This document shows positions 45,801-56,595 of a DNA stretch of 64,000 nucleotides, piece after piece. Source of the stretch: Dastarcus helophoroides. Lineage: Eukaryota; Arthropoda; Insecta; Coleoptera; Bothrideridae. The position numbers were made by a program, and so were the translations under genes. How positions within the stretch are numbered: the stretch's first letter is position 1; every line of letters starts with the position of its first letter. Below the pieces are notes generated by a model. It did no database searches. It saw only the letters and a list, made by a program, of their open reading frames with translations, and had not been told where the DNA came from. The stretch spans positions 25,096,162 through 25,160,161 of the forward strand of contig CM053337.1 in the NCBI GenBank assembly GCA_028583605.1, written 5' to 3'.

Positions 45801-47600
45801 ATTCTTTTGAAAAAATAATCAAATTTTCAAAATAGGGTTTTATAAAAAATACGAATTTTGAAAAAAAAAGATCGGAAATTAGGGAAAAAGCAAAATTTCG
45901 ATGAAAACGTTGAGATTTCTAAGAACACAAGGATCAACTTTTGAGATAAAGTTGAATTTCGAAAAGAGAAGAATTGGAGAAAAAAAACGCAATTTCAAAA
46001 AAAAAAAAAATTCGAGAAAAAAATTGAAACAATTTGAAAAGTGGCCAAATTTTGAAAAAAATATAAATTTTGGGGAAAATACATATTACGAGGAAGAGTT
46101 GAAATTTTCTAGAATACAATAAATCAGATGGGATAAAGTCGAACTTTCGAAAAAAGAGGAATTATGGGAGAAATATCGAAATTTTGCAAAAAAAGACTAA
46201 TTTTGGTAAGAAAATCGAACTCTTCAAAAAATAATCAAATTTTGAAAATAATTAAATTTTAGGGTAAATACGTATTACGAGGAAAGAGTCGAAATTTCCT
46301 AGATACAAAGGATCGGATTTTGGTGTAAAGTCAAAATTTCGAAAAAAGACAGATTGGTAGAAAAATATCGAAATTTCGAGAGAAAGAATTTCTAGAATAA
46401 AACCAAAATTTTCAAAAAGAAAAACGAATTTCGAAAAAACAAATTAAAAATTTGGAAATAAAGGTCAAAAAATTCAGAAAAAGTTCCCCTTTGAGAAATC
46501 AAACAAATCTTAAACGAGAGTCGAAATTTTCATAGAGAACTAAATGTTACCAAAAATAACGGAATTTCAAAAAGAAACAAAAACGAATTTAAAAAAATTA
46601 GAAATTTCGAGAAAAAACAAAAATGGTGAGAAAAAGGTCGAAATTTCGGGAATCAAATTTTGTGACAGCAGTCAAAATTTATGAAGTCAGGAAAGGTTGA
46701 AATTTTCTGGAAAAAATCCAATTTAAAAAAATAGCGCAATTTGCGAAGAATATCCAAATTTCGAGAAAAAACGCATTTTCCACAAAGAAAAATGAATTTT
46801 GAAATAATAGAAATTTTGAAAAAAAATCCAATTTTGGGAAAAGGTAGAAAATTTAAGAAAAGTCGAACTTTAAAGAATAATAAAAATGTCTGCAAAGTAG
46901 ACTCTAGAGGGTCAAAATTTTCATAAACAATCTGATGTTAATAAAAATAAAGGCATTTCGAAAAAAAGGCGAATTTTTTGGAAAAACTTTCAAATTGCGA
47001 AAAAAATTTTATCCTTTCCGGAGAACGTCTAATATCCAAAAAAAACTCGAATTTGGCCAAAATCGCTATAGAGAAAAAATAGATAAATTTTGAAAAAAAA
47101 GTCAAACTTTTGAAGAAATAACAAATTTTGAGAAAAGTGACGAAATTTAAATAAAAGATAAAGGAAATTTCGCATATAAATTCAAGTTTTGAGCAAATAA
47201 TCAAATCTTACAAAGTTTTTTTAATAAAAAGTAAAATTTTGAAAAAAAGAACATAAACGATCCGATTTTGAGATGAGTTCGAAATTTAGAAAAAAGACGG
47301 GTATTGAGAATAACTTTGAAATTTCGAGAAAAAGCTGAATTTTGAGGAAAAAATTGAAATTTGCAAAAACAAAAACGGTCGAAAGTTTAAGAAAAAAGTC
47401 AATCCTAAGAAAAATGATAAAATGAAAAAAAATTTCAAAAAAAAACTAAATTTCGAGAAAGAGATCAAAATATTCTGAAAAACCGGAAATTTTCCAAAAC
47501 AAGGCAAATTTCAAAATATAAAATTTAACAAAAGGGTGGAAATTTTCGGGAAAATAATGAAATTTTCGAAAAAAATGCAAACTTTAAAAAACCGAATGCA
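42880..47600. repeat. A-rich block with a 679-bp tandem duplication
   Basis: GTCGAAATTTTGAGAAAA-type repeats. A large unit starts GTCAAATTTTGAAAACTATT at 44606, again at 45285, with a third, diverged start near 45951. Shared landmarks are GAATTTTGGGAAGCGACATT (44662, 45342), CCTGAAGTCAAATTTTA-type, GAAAAC(C)GAATATTG and AAATTCTTTTGAAAAAA (45134, 45800). It contains a LINE fragment at 43011-43200. No host gene. Confidence 0.85.
43011..43200 (+). pseudogene. LINE ORF2 C-terminal fragment (RTE-like)
   Basis: Reads MMRMKEERIPKQVFNRRRKR, then QRPQAKWIR, a stop, and IEKNMEKKSRR. After a frameshift comes KKRLKLRGEIQQEL. This is the C-terminal tail pattern of RTE-like LINE proteins (RM-x-E-R-I-P-K, R-x-R-P-x-x-x-W-I). 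It probably belongs to the same kind of element as the remnant at 12.1-13.4 kb, which ends at IEMR just upstream of this part. It is embedded in an A-rich repeat block with no obvious boundaries. Confidence 0.65.
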
Positions 47601-47741
47601 AGTATAATACAACCTAGACTACAAATTTATGCAGCTCTCCAGGTGTGTACAGTGAATCATAGGTACCTAAACTACCAAAAGTTGAAACACTGCTTCTTAC
47701 CGAAGCGGTTGCTCTCTAGAAAAGTTCCCAGAAGATAAGGA

Positions 47742-47853
47742 TTCTAATGCACAGACCAATAGGTTTGAACATTTATTAGATTCGAAGTTTGGTATTTGGT
47801 TTCTAAACCTCGAATCTAATAAATTTTCAAACCTATTGGTCTGTGCATTAGAA
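47742..47853. repeat. Near-perfect 49-bp hairpin, 14-nt loop
   Basis: Left arm 47742-47790 (starts TTCTAATGCACAGACCAATA), right arm 47805-47853 (ends CTATTGGTCTGTGCATTAGAA minus the first base). The arms differ at two positions. The loop is GGTATTTGGTTTCT. The stem is not low-complexity, unlike its surroundings. It could be a precursor-miRNA-like or hairpin-siRNA locus, a tiny foldback insertion, or a template-switch product. Confidence 0.85.
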
Positions 47854-47879
47854 TTTAAAAAACCGGTTAAAATTTGTTA

Positions 47880-48422
47880 AGAATCGATTTAAAATGTCGA
47901 AATTTTCGGAAACAGCTCACAGTTAAAAAAAACTAAATTAAAAAAAAATGAAGAAAAAGGACGAAATTTCTAGAAAAATATTTAAATTTTGCGATAAAAG
48001 TCGGAATTTAGTAAAAATTGAAAATTTGCCAGTAATAATCAGTTTTTGTTGAAATTTAGTAAGAATACGAAATTTCCCAGAAACAATAAAGTTTTGTCGA
48101 AGTTTGGAAAAAGGTCAATTTAGAGAAAATGTCGAAATGTGAAGAAAAAGGTAGAACATTCTTGGCTGAATATTCATTTTCTTTAATTTTTCAGTCAATC
48201 TTTCCTCTCAATATTGTACAGCATTGAAAAAACGTCAAAAGCGAATCGAGTTGAAATGTCCATAAAGCTGTAATTTTGGAGAAAAAGTGGAAATTTGGAA
48301 ACGGTCCGTCTAGTTGAGAATGGTTAGCTGCATAAATAGGACACTCTGTCCCATTCCTTCTACGCCCATGGACGTGTGCTTCCCAATTTGGAAATCGCTG
48401 ATTTAAAACATTAAGAATATTA
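47880..48422. repeat. End of A-rich block with terminal module
   Basis: Degenerate repeat to about 48300, then AAGGAATGGGACAGAGTGTC on the minus strand preceded by CCATGGGCGTAG (48363-48374), a weak relative of the block-terminal module. The SINE target copy is at 48410-48422. Confidence 0.6.
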
Positions 48423-48628
48423 TTTTTCTTGTGGAACGGACTGGTCCTCGACTATCTTCAAAAATTGAAATACAAATCTTATCCCTTGAGACCAAGAAAA
48501 AAACACAACTCTCTCTAAGGCGTTTCGATAGCCAAGCTATCTTTTTCAGAGAGATAAGCGTTAGAGAAACCTTTGTTGGGTTTTTTAATCTTTCTTGGTT
48601 TAAGTGGACAAGATGTGCATTTCAATTT
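48423..48628 (-). mobile_element. Snap-back SINE-like retroposon
   Basis: TTTTTCTTGTGGAACGGACT begins the 3' tail side. Arm 1 is partly deleted (ACCAAGAAAAAAACACAAC), and the centre is AGAGAGATAAGCGTTAGAG. Arm 2 ends GTGCATTTCAATTT. Flanks ATTAAGAATATTA (48410-48422) and ATTAGGAAAATTA (48629-48641) agree at 11 of 13 positions. Confidence 0.8.
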
Positions 48629-48641
48629 ATTAGGAAAATTA

Positions 48642-49473
48642 CAAATAAAGATTGAATAATATGTAATAATATACATAAATTGGCAGTTTAAGCGATTTTT
48701 GTCTCTTTTTCAAAGCTAATGGCGCTAATTGGACTTAATTAGGAACGCTGGCAGTAAAATACATCTTAATCATTTATATGGAGTAATATCAACAGAAGCA
48801 ACAGCTTCTTAAGGAAGTGACCTGACAAGGAGTTGAATTGATTTAATTAATCCCACGGTTACAACTTTTTAGAATTAAATATTTCGTTTAGGCTTTTAAC
48901 ATATGCTCATCTGAAATGGAAAAACGAACGTAAATATCAACAAATTATCATATTTACTTGATATTCCATCTTTTTTTCGCTGCCACCGACTTGATATTTA
49001 TTTGGTCGACATACTTGCACAAAACTGTACAAAGTACTTCATTATTCCATTTTTATAATGGTGCCAATAACTATCAATTATTGTAGCGTTGAAGCAACTT
49101 AATCGCTTGATAATGCGAGGAGATATGCAAGCGAGATCAAAAATTTAAAAATTCAACCGTTTTCCCATCCTAATAAAGCCATTCAGTTTCATCTCGCTGT
49201 TGCACTTTAATAATTACAACTTTTTTTTAAAATAAAATCCCGTTGAATCAAACAACACACTGTTATTACTTCCAATGGAAATAAAATTCGATCTTGATTA
49301 AATCTAAAAGCTACGTTGTAGTAGATTTTAATTCCAGACGTTTTTGTTGCTGCATAACTATTGTAGTATCACGCAATGTGAATTTTATGAAACCCATAAA
49401 GTTATTTTAACGCCAAAGTTCATTAGTTTTAAAACGAAATGGCCCATAAAACATTTAAGATGATTTAGATCGT
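48642..49473. other. Unique sequence without a recognised gene
   Basis: AT-rich DNA; nothing supportable. Confidence 0.5.
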
Positions 49474-50410
49474 CTATTTGATAGTTGAAAATGATGGCAG
49501 CTTTTTCAAAGTGACAAAATTAAATGACCTGGAAAAGCAAAGTTTCTTTCGAAATACCACTAGTGTTTCACGATTATTTTGTTGTTTTCTTGCTTTTTCT
49601 TGTTCTTGTCTTGTTGTTGCTGCACGAAGAAGACAAAAAAAATTGTAAGCAAGAACAAGGCAAGAAGTTCTCTTAGCAAGAGCAAGATGCCTTGTCAAGA
49701 ATTAGCAAGAAGCAAGATTTCTTGACAAACTGAAATACATATCTTGACTAGCTTGGTTTTTGAAACGCGTTAGAGCAACCTTTGTTGTGTATTTTAATCT
49801 TACTTGGTTTCAGGGGACAAGATTTGTTTAGTTTTTGAAGATAACCAAGGACCAGTCCGTTCCACTGAAAAAAAAAGATTTCTTGCTCTTTTCAATATTT
49901 AGCGATGGTCTTTAGAAAATAGTCTTTCTGATGAGACTGCGCCTTGTCGTTGAACTGAGTATGTATTTGCTTCACCTTAATAATACGATATGAATTTTTC
50001 AGTTACACCATCCGTGAAACTCGTATTCCCTTCCTTTCACTGATATTAAAATAGTCATTAACTTCTTGTTTTCAGTTGGATCTTGAAAAGGGGTTTGATT
50101 TAATATCTGACCATCATCTTATGTCATCCATCTACAATAATATTTTCCACTTCATTGAAAATCTTATTTAAAGCACTCTTTTTAGTAGCATGACTTTTTG
50201 CTATAAAATAATTCTCTTTGTAAATTTGTTCAAACTCTACAATTATTTTCTTTAATTTGCTAAAACGAAAATGCATTTTTTAAGCTGTAGATTGTAGATT
50301 TAAAATTAGAGCCAATAGACTTGCCATCAAGACAATAATCAAGGCAGTAAGACATTAGCAAGACAAGATAAGAACTTATCGAGCAAGACAAGAAATCCTG
50401 CTTTGTGCAT
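49474..50410 (-). mobile_element. hAT-type transposon remnant with CAAGA-rich ends
   Basis: On the minus strand near 49910-49945 a short frame reads AVSSERLFSKD. This matches the S-E-R-x-F-S signature in the C-terminal dimerisation region of hAT transposases. Clusters of GCAAGA/CAAGAC occur at 49640-49725 and 50325-50405, as subterminal repeats might. The rest of the transposase is unreadable, and a retroposon at 49725-49874 interrupts it. Boundaries are approximate. The 74-codon frame at 49474-49698 is not convincing as a gene. Confidence 0.45.
49725..49874 (+). mobile_element. Snap-back SINE-like retroposon with poly(A) tail
   Basis: Starts at the family 5' end (ACTGAAATACATATCTTG) with arm 1 mostly deleted. 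Arm 2 (AACGCGTTAGAGCAACCTTT) and the full 3' tail follow (GAAGATAACCAAGGACCAGT, CCGTTCCACTG), then A9. A perfect 11-bp duplication, AAGATTTCTTG, is at 49714-49724 and 49875-49885. This copy fixes the orientation of the family. Confidence 0.9.
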
Positions 50411-51320
50411 CATTAAATACCACTTTTGTCTTCATTTCTAGTGATAAAGCATTAGGAACTCTATTTTCTTTAAATTTGGAAGCCCCTGTTTTAATAAATA
50501 ACGTTCTTCGCAATATCAACTTAACAAAATTAGAAAAAATGGTTAACGAGGAGAGGGGGAAGAAATCTCAATATTTCTCATTTTGAAAATCATCGAATGA
50601 GGTTATTCTTTAGGAAAATTTGTCGTATCCTTAACTCTCATCATTCGGCTCTGGCAAGAGATAGACATTCCATCTTTGGGAATGCTCTGACTGAGTCAAA
50701 GACAATAGTGGAAACACCCATAAAGGAGGTTCTGGAATTCTTCAAAAGAACTGGCCTGTTATGAGATAATCATGGTATGCACAATAAGCGAACGCTTCAG
50801 TGCTGCAGGGATAACCGACCCCACAGGAATAATAATAATAATAAGAAACTCTTATCATAGTATCTTTTCTAAAATATCAATGACGTACTATGTTGCTGTA
50901 TCCAACTGCACACCAAGACCTCTGGTCGTGGTTTGTTCCATTATCGGGAAATGCCAAAAAACACGACTTTTGCGATAATAATTATATCTCAAAAAATTTT
51001 GCACCAAATCAGTATCAGTTATATTGTAGCTTTTTGGATAGAGGGAACCTTTCTCTAGACGAAGATATTAATTTTTACATTTCTAGATTGCGATTAAATC
51101 CAAAATTCGTCATCGAAAAACGAGTGCCAACCTATTATCACTGAAGACCGGATTATATGCAACATAAAAAGCCTAAAATCTGCACAAAAAATGTCAAAAT
51201 TTGCAACTTTAATTAAGAAAAAAGACATTTTTAATTTTTTTTATTTCAAAATTAGCATACAATTAGAATATTGATGACTAGCTTATCTGATATAAATAAA
51301 TTATCAACTATTTAACAATT
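50411..51320. other. Unassigned region with weak open frames
   Basis: A plus-strand frame at 50597-50764 (open further upstream without ATG; contains RDRHSIFGNALTES and EVLEFFKRTGLL) and another at 50890-51144 look less compositionally biased than the rest, but I recognise no family. They may be pieces of a transposon ORF. An (AAT)n run is at 50828-50842. Confidence 0.3.
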
Positions 51321-51329
51321 ATTTAGTAT

Positions 51330-52580
51330 ATTGTTACTCTCGTAGATATAAAAAATTAGATAATGTTTCAAATGTTCTGCAGTAAGATTGTGTCTTCGAT
51401 CACTCAAAATATTTTTATAAGACAAAAGACCATTTCACATACATAAAGGTAACTTTGTAGTAATTAAAGGTAACGAGTTCCATTGCTTGAAAGTTCTATA
51501 GAAAAGAGTTTCCGTAGACAAAAGTCCTCACCATGTCAAGCTGGACCGCACGGGAATTTGCTGTCTGCGACTGTCTTGTATGCCTCCAAAATTTTGCTCT
51601 TGGGGGGATCAATCCTATTAGTTTCTGTGACCATTTCCCATAAAAGTACTTGTAGAAAAGAGATAAATCATCAACCATTCGCCTGTGCTCTAGTATTTCG
51701 AGAGAATCAGCCAAACTCTCGTCCTCAGTTAGGTGAATTGCTCTTTGAATTGACTCCAAAAGAGCTAAAGTATGCTTTGGCGCTGAACTTTAAACATCAG
51801 AAGAATATTTTAGTGTTGGCTTATCTTGAGCTTTGTATAGTGTGAGGAGCTAATGAGATGTGAAGTAATTTTTAGCTCTAAAATAAAAATCTAGCTTCTG
51901 AGAGGTGTTTTAGCAATGGCGCGCACTTGATCGTCCCAAGAGAAGTTTTTGCTCGCATTTACTCCTAGGATTAAATTCCATTGGAAGGATTTTACCTTCC
52001 ATGAGTATGTTTGTTGCATGATCCCTTGATGTTTTCTTAAAAACAACCGCGGCCTGAATTTTTGAGGTGTTGAACTCGACTAGATTTTTCTTACCCCATT
52101 CCAGAATGAGTTCGAGATCCTGATTAATCATCTGCATCTGCTGTTTCCTTACTCGATTTAAGGCAGCGACGGATAATGGTTTGTCGGAGAAAAGAGATGA
52201 GACCAGGCTACTATACTCCGTAACTGTACATCGGATTGAAAATTGAAGCTAAGAGATCGTTTATGTGTCACAGAAATAGAGTAGGAGACAGGACGGACCC
52301 CTGGGACACTCCTGCAATAATTGCAAATGTCTTGGATGAGATGTCATCGACGACGACCTGAAGAGATCTGTCAGCGAGAAAACTGGATACCAAGTGACAA
52401 AGGCCAGGAAGAAGACCATAGGATGTTAATTTGGCGAGAAGAGATCAATGCCAGACTCTTTCGAAGGCCTTTTAGATATCAAATGCCACAATTCCAGCCA
52501 GACCGTGCCTTTCCAGTAACATATGCCAGTAGATTGCCAGTTATGAATATTTTTGGCGACAATGTAAAAATATTATTGTT
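51330..52580 (-). pseudogene. Jockey/CR1-like LINE reverse transcriptase remnant
   Basis: Minus-strand decayed LINE ORF2. In order from 52560 leftward: VAFDI-x-KAFERVWH (motif A, catalytic Asp region; stop between I and K), GVSQGSVLSPTLFL and INDLL (near 52280), then a damaged catalytic motif (MYSYG, where YADD is expected, near 52220). SSLFSDKPLSVAALNRVRK follows, then the open frame 51910-52137 (INQDLELILEWGKKNLVEFN), TLYKAQDKPTLKYSSDV (near 51830), and the frame 51496-51759 (RRMVDDLSLFYKYFYGKW). The end is KQWNSLPL (near 51470). There are several stops and a frameshift. No RNase H follows, fitting a Jockey/CR1-type element. Confidence 0.8.
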
Positions 52581-55388
52581 AGATTAAAAAAAAACTTCTC
52601 TGAATTTCTATTACAAAGTGAAACTTTAATTTATAGCAGAGTAGTGATTTAAAAAAACGCAAAATTCGAAAATTTTGGAAAAATTAGAAATTTTCAAAAA
52701 TCAAATTTAAAATAAAAATCGAAAAACTCGAAGAATGTCGGAAATTCCAAATAATGGTAAAATTTTTGTCAATTAAATTTTGTTGAAAAGGCGCAAAATT
52801 TTCAGAAAAAAAGTCGAATTATGTTGAAAAAATCGGAACTTCCAAAAATATTTCTCTTGAAGTATTTTTAATTTTTATTTTATTTCAATTTTTGTAAACA
52901 ATATTTTCCATGAAAGTGTCCAAAATTGTTTTTCTTAACATTTTTACTTATTTATGAACATTCAGATCTAATTTTGAGAAAATAAACGAACTTGGGACAG
53001 CTAAAATTTCAGGAAAATACGTCGCATTTTGAGATAAAGATCCAAATTTGGAAAATGAAGCGAAATTTGAGATGCAGTTTTTAAAAATTTAGTTTTAAAA
53101 AAGTCCAAGTTTACAAAAAAATGAAAGAAAATGGCGTAATTTTGAAAAAAGAGTATTTTTGAAAAAAAAAGAATTTTCAAAATAAGGTCGAAATCTAGAA
53201 AAAGGCGATTTTGAAGAAACAACGAATTTTTGGAAAAAGAGTAATTAAGGACAAAAAGTCAGAATTTTGAGAAGTACACGAATTGCAAGAAAAAATTCGA
53301 AATTATCAGAAATACTAAATATCGAATTTTGAGATCAAAATCAAGCTTTCGAAAAAAGGCCTAACTTTGAAAAATATAATTATAATAATAATAATAATAA
53401 TTTCTAGAAAATCAATTCCTTAAGGGTCGAAATTTTCAACAAAGGTATCCCAATATTAAGAAAAATAACGATAATTCGAGAAACAAAATGCGAAATTTTG
53501 AAGAAAAATTCGAAATTTTACAGAGAAACTCTTGTAACAAAAAAAGGGGGAATATTGCGAAATGTCTACAATGAAAAAAAAAAAATTTTGCGAATAAAGC
53601 CTAGATTAAAAAGAACAGACGAATTTGGGCAAAATAGTCAAAATAAAGTCGAAAAGACGATTTTGAAGAGGCAACGAATTTTAGGAAAAAGATTATGTTT
53701 AATAGGAAAAGTGAAAATTTTAATAAATAGACGAATTGCATGCAAAAATTTAAAATTATCACAAATACAAAATATAACATTTTGAGATCAAAATCAAAAT
53801 GTTGACAAAAAGGCAAACTTAGAAAAATCAGTCATAATTTCTAGAAATTATTAAATTGTCAAAATTTTTAAAAAAAATATCCCAATGTTAACAAAAAAAC
53901 GCAAATTTGAAAAGGAATCCGAAATTTTGAAGAAAAATTCGAAATTTTCCAGAGAAAGTCTTTTAACAGAAAAAAGGTGAATTTTTCAAAAAATCTACAC
54001 TAAAAAAAGCAATTTTGCAAATAAAAAAAATAAATAATATAAAAAAAGAACAGACAAATTAAAGAAAAATAGTCAAAATTACGAGAAAATTACGAATTTT
54101 GACTATAAATAGAAGAAAATTAAAAAAAATGGACATCTCTAGAAGGTCAAATTTTAAGAAAATGGTCAAATTTTGATAAAAAACTTGAGATTTTCTGAAA
54201 TCTAAAAGTTCAAAGTTTGAGAATATCGAAAATTTCGAAAAAGTACGGATTCTGAGAACATCGAAATTTCAGGAAAAAGATTATTTTTGAGGTAAAAATC
54301 GAAAATTCAAAAACCCAAAGGAATTTTGAAGCAACAATCGAAATTTCGAGAAAAAAGTCGAAATTCGGTAAAAATTCCAAGTTTTCCTGAGGGAATCACC
54401 TTTTGTCGAAATGTCGGTTAAAATGCTTATTTTGAGAAAAAGTCGATATTTCAAGGGAAAAGCTAAAATTTTTGGTTGAATATTTTTTTATGACTGCTTG
54501 AATCAAAAGGAACATGTTTCCCATCCCTCCCCATAAAATGCCCAATATTAAAATTGAACGTCCAAGTTTTGAAAATTAAGTTTAAACTTCCAAAAAATTA
54601 AATATAAAATACCAGTAAAACTTTCTAAATAACATCTTCTTAATATTTTCTTCCACTAAACTAAACACTTCTCACAAATAATTTTTTAAATATATAAATA
54701 AATTATTTTCAAAATTTGTATTTCTTTTTGTCAAAAATCGACCAAATTTCGAGGAACAGGCAGATTTTAATAAACAAGCCGAAACTTTCAACAAATTTCG
54801 AATTACAAAAATGGCTGACATTTTAGATAAATTTGAATTTTGAGAAATGGTGTACAATTTTGGGAAAAAAAGACGAATATTTTGATCAAAATTCGAAATT
54901 TTGATAAAAACCAAGTTTTGATTAAAGTCGAATATAAAAACTATATAAAAATATAAAATATAAAAATTCCAACTTTTCCCAAATTTTTTTATCGAAATTC
55001 GTTTATTTCGAAATTATTCCTAAAAATTCTGCTGTTTCTCTTTGAAATTTTCTTTTAGAAATTTCGATCCTTTTGTCGATTTTTTGATGCTATTTTTCAA
55101 AAATCGTTAATTTTTCAATTTTTTTTGACATGCGACTTATTTTAAAAATTTATTTTTTTTAATTCGAGTTTTCAAAAACTGGTTTTTTAGAATTTGTTTT
55201 AATCTCAAAATTTTGACTTTTAATTCAAAATGTGATATTTCTAAAAATTTTTACTTACAGTGGAACATTTTTTAAAAATTTCGGCTCCTTTCAAAATCCC
55301 TTACTTTTTTCAAAATTCGAACGTTTTTTATTGTGAATTTCAAGATTATGGCAAAATTGACATAAAGTAAAAATTCTGAAAAAAATAT
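52581..55388. repeat. Degenerate repeat block, A-rich then T-rich
   Basis: GTCGAAATTTTG-type units, A-rich to about 54930 and T-rich to 55370. An (AAT)n microsatellite lies at 53377-53402. The stretch 53490-53560 is echoed at 53920-53990 (AATTCGAAATTTTACAGAGA against AATTCGAAATTTTCCAGAGA), hinting at a larger unit near 430 bp. No gene. Confidence 0.85.
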
Positions 55389-55790
55389 TGTTACGCAATG
55401 TAAATAGATGAAATAGGATTTAGAATAGAATTGTACAATTTAGTAAATAAAAAAAGTTTCTAGAAGGATCTGATAAGGGGAAAGCGGCCGCGATAACGAA
55501 ACAAATGGCAGATAAGCGTTCCAGAAATTTCGGCAAACGATAAGCCTTATCTGCCGAAAAGTTCTAGAAGCCGAGGGCCAAAACTATAAAAGCCGGTCAA
55601 CTTTCCCTCGAGTGAGTCAGTTTGAATCAGTGTAATTATTGAGTTAGTAGAAGTCAATAATAAGTGAGTTAATTGTCAATTGTGGTGATCAAAGTTGAGT
55701 TCAGTAATTTATTACTGAACTCAACTTATTCCCACTTTAGTGGGAATAATCCATCACGTGTATCAATTCGAACCGATAACGCACGTAACA
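55389..55790 (+). mobile_element. Solo LTR, copy 5 of five, best preserved ends
   Basis: TGTTACG at the left and CGTAACA at the right form a 7-bp terminal inverted repeat. ATAT flanks both sides (55385-55388 and 55791-55794). Inside: TTCTAGAA (55458-55465), GGGGAAAGCGGCCGCGATAA, TTCCAGAAATTTC (55519-55531), TTCTAGAA (55562-55569), TATAAAA (55585-55591), then CTTTCCCTCGAGTGAGTCAG. Two perfect hairpins with TT loops lie at 55692-55727 and 55726-55749 and are absent from the other copies. No internal retroviral genes adjoin it. Confidence 0.93.
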
Positions 55791-55794
55791 ATAT

Positions 55795-56070
55795 TTTTAG
55801 TTATTGAACTTTTTTGCCACTTTTTTTTCACAAAATTTGACTTTTGAAAATTTCAACTTTTTTTCTTCAAAATTTTTACATTTTTCGAAGTTTTCCGGAA
55901 GGCTTGGCTTTTATTTTAGATTCGATTTGTTGCAAATTTGACCTCCCAGTTTGAGTAGTTAAGTGACAATATACATATACTCAGTTCCGGTAGATATTCC
56001 GGTTTTTTTTTAATGTTTTTTCAGATTGATTGTTGGTCCCCCCTGAACAAAATTTAGCCTACGCCCATGA
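55795..56070. repeat. T-rich repeat remnant with terminal module
   Basis: TTTTTCAAAATTTT-type repeats, then TTGTTGGTCCCCCCTGAACA and TTTAGCCTACGCCCATGAG (56050-56072), a relative of the block-terminal module. Confidence 0.5.
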
Positions 56071-56418
56071 GGCTAGCCAAGGACTCCGGGCACTCATGAT
56101 ATGGACCTCTCAGGGATATGATATCATCCTTAGGAAAAAGGGAATCCTTTTTAGTTTTTGCAACATTGTCAGCTTTAGAGCTTCAAAAAAAGCAATTAAA
56201 CCTTAGGAAAAAATTTTAATTTTATAATAATCTAATAAGTTTGACCAGAGACAATGCCTAAGAACACCAATGTATCTTCCTATGGTTTAATGAAATATAG
56301 GGTTCTATTTAAAAAGGATGAGTTTGCCCATTTAAAATTAGCAACATCTAAAGGTAATTTTGAACGCCTTGTATAATAATTTTAAATCGTTTTAAATATT
56401 TTTGAATAGCCTATCATG
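56071..56418. other. No recognised feature
   Basis: Unique sequence. Confidence 0.5.
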
Positions 56419-56427
56419 TTGATTAAT

Positions 56428-56586
56428 TCCCTTTTTTTTGGTGGACTGATCCTTGGTTATCTTCAAAAACTGAAATACAAATCTTGTCCCCTGAAACCAA
56501 GAAAGATTAAAAAACATAACAGAGCAATCTCTGTTGTATTTTTTAATATTTTTTGGTTTCAGGGAATAAGATTTGTATTTCAATTT
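56428..56586 (-). mobile_element. Snap-back SINE-like retroposon, short hairpin
   Basis: TTTTTTTTGGTGGACTGATC at the left is the poly(A)/tail side of the minus strand. Arms AACCAAGAAAGATTAAAAAA and its inverse flank a short centre (CATAACAGAGCAATCTCTGT). It ends TTGTATTTCAATTT. TTGATTAAT flanks it at 56419-56427 and 56587-56595. Confidence 0.85.
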
Positions 56587-56595
56587 TTGATTAAT

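Noticed and set aside
51483..51845. 120-codon plus-strand frame
   Set aside because: Antisense to the LINE C-terminal reading on the minus strand, which carries the family motifs.
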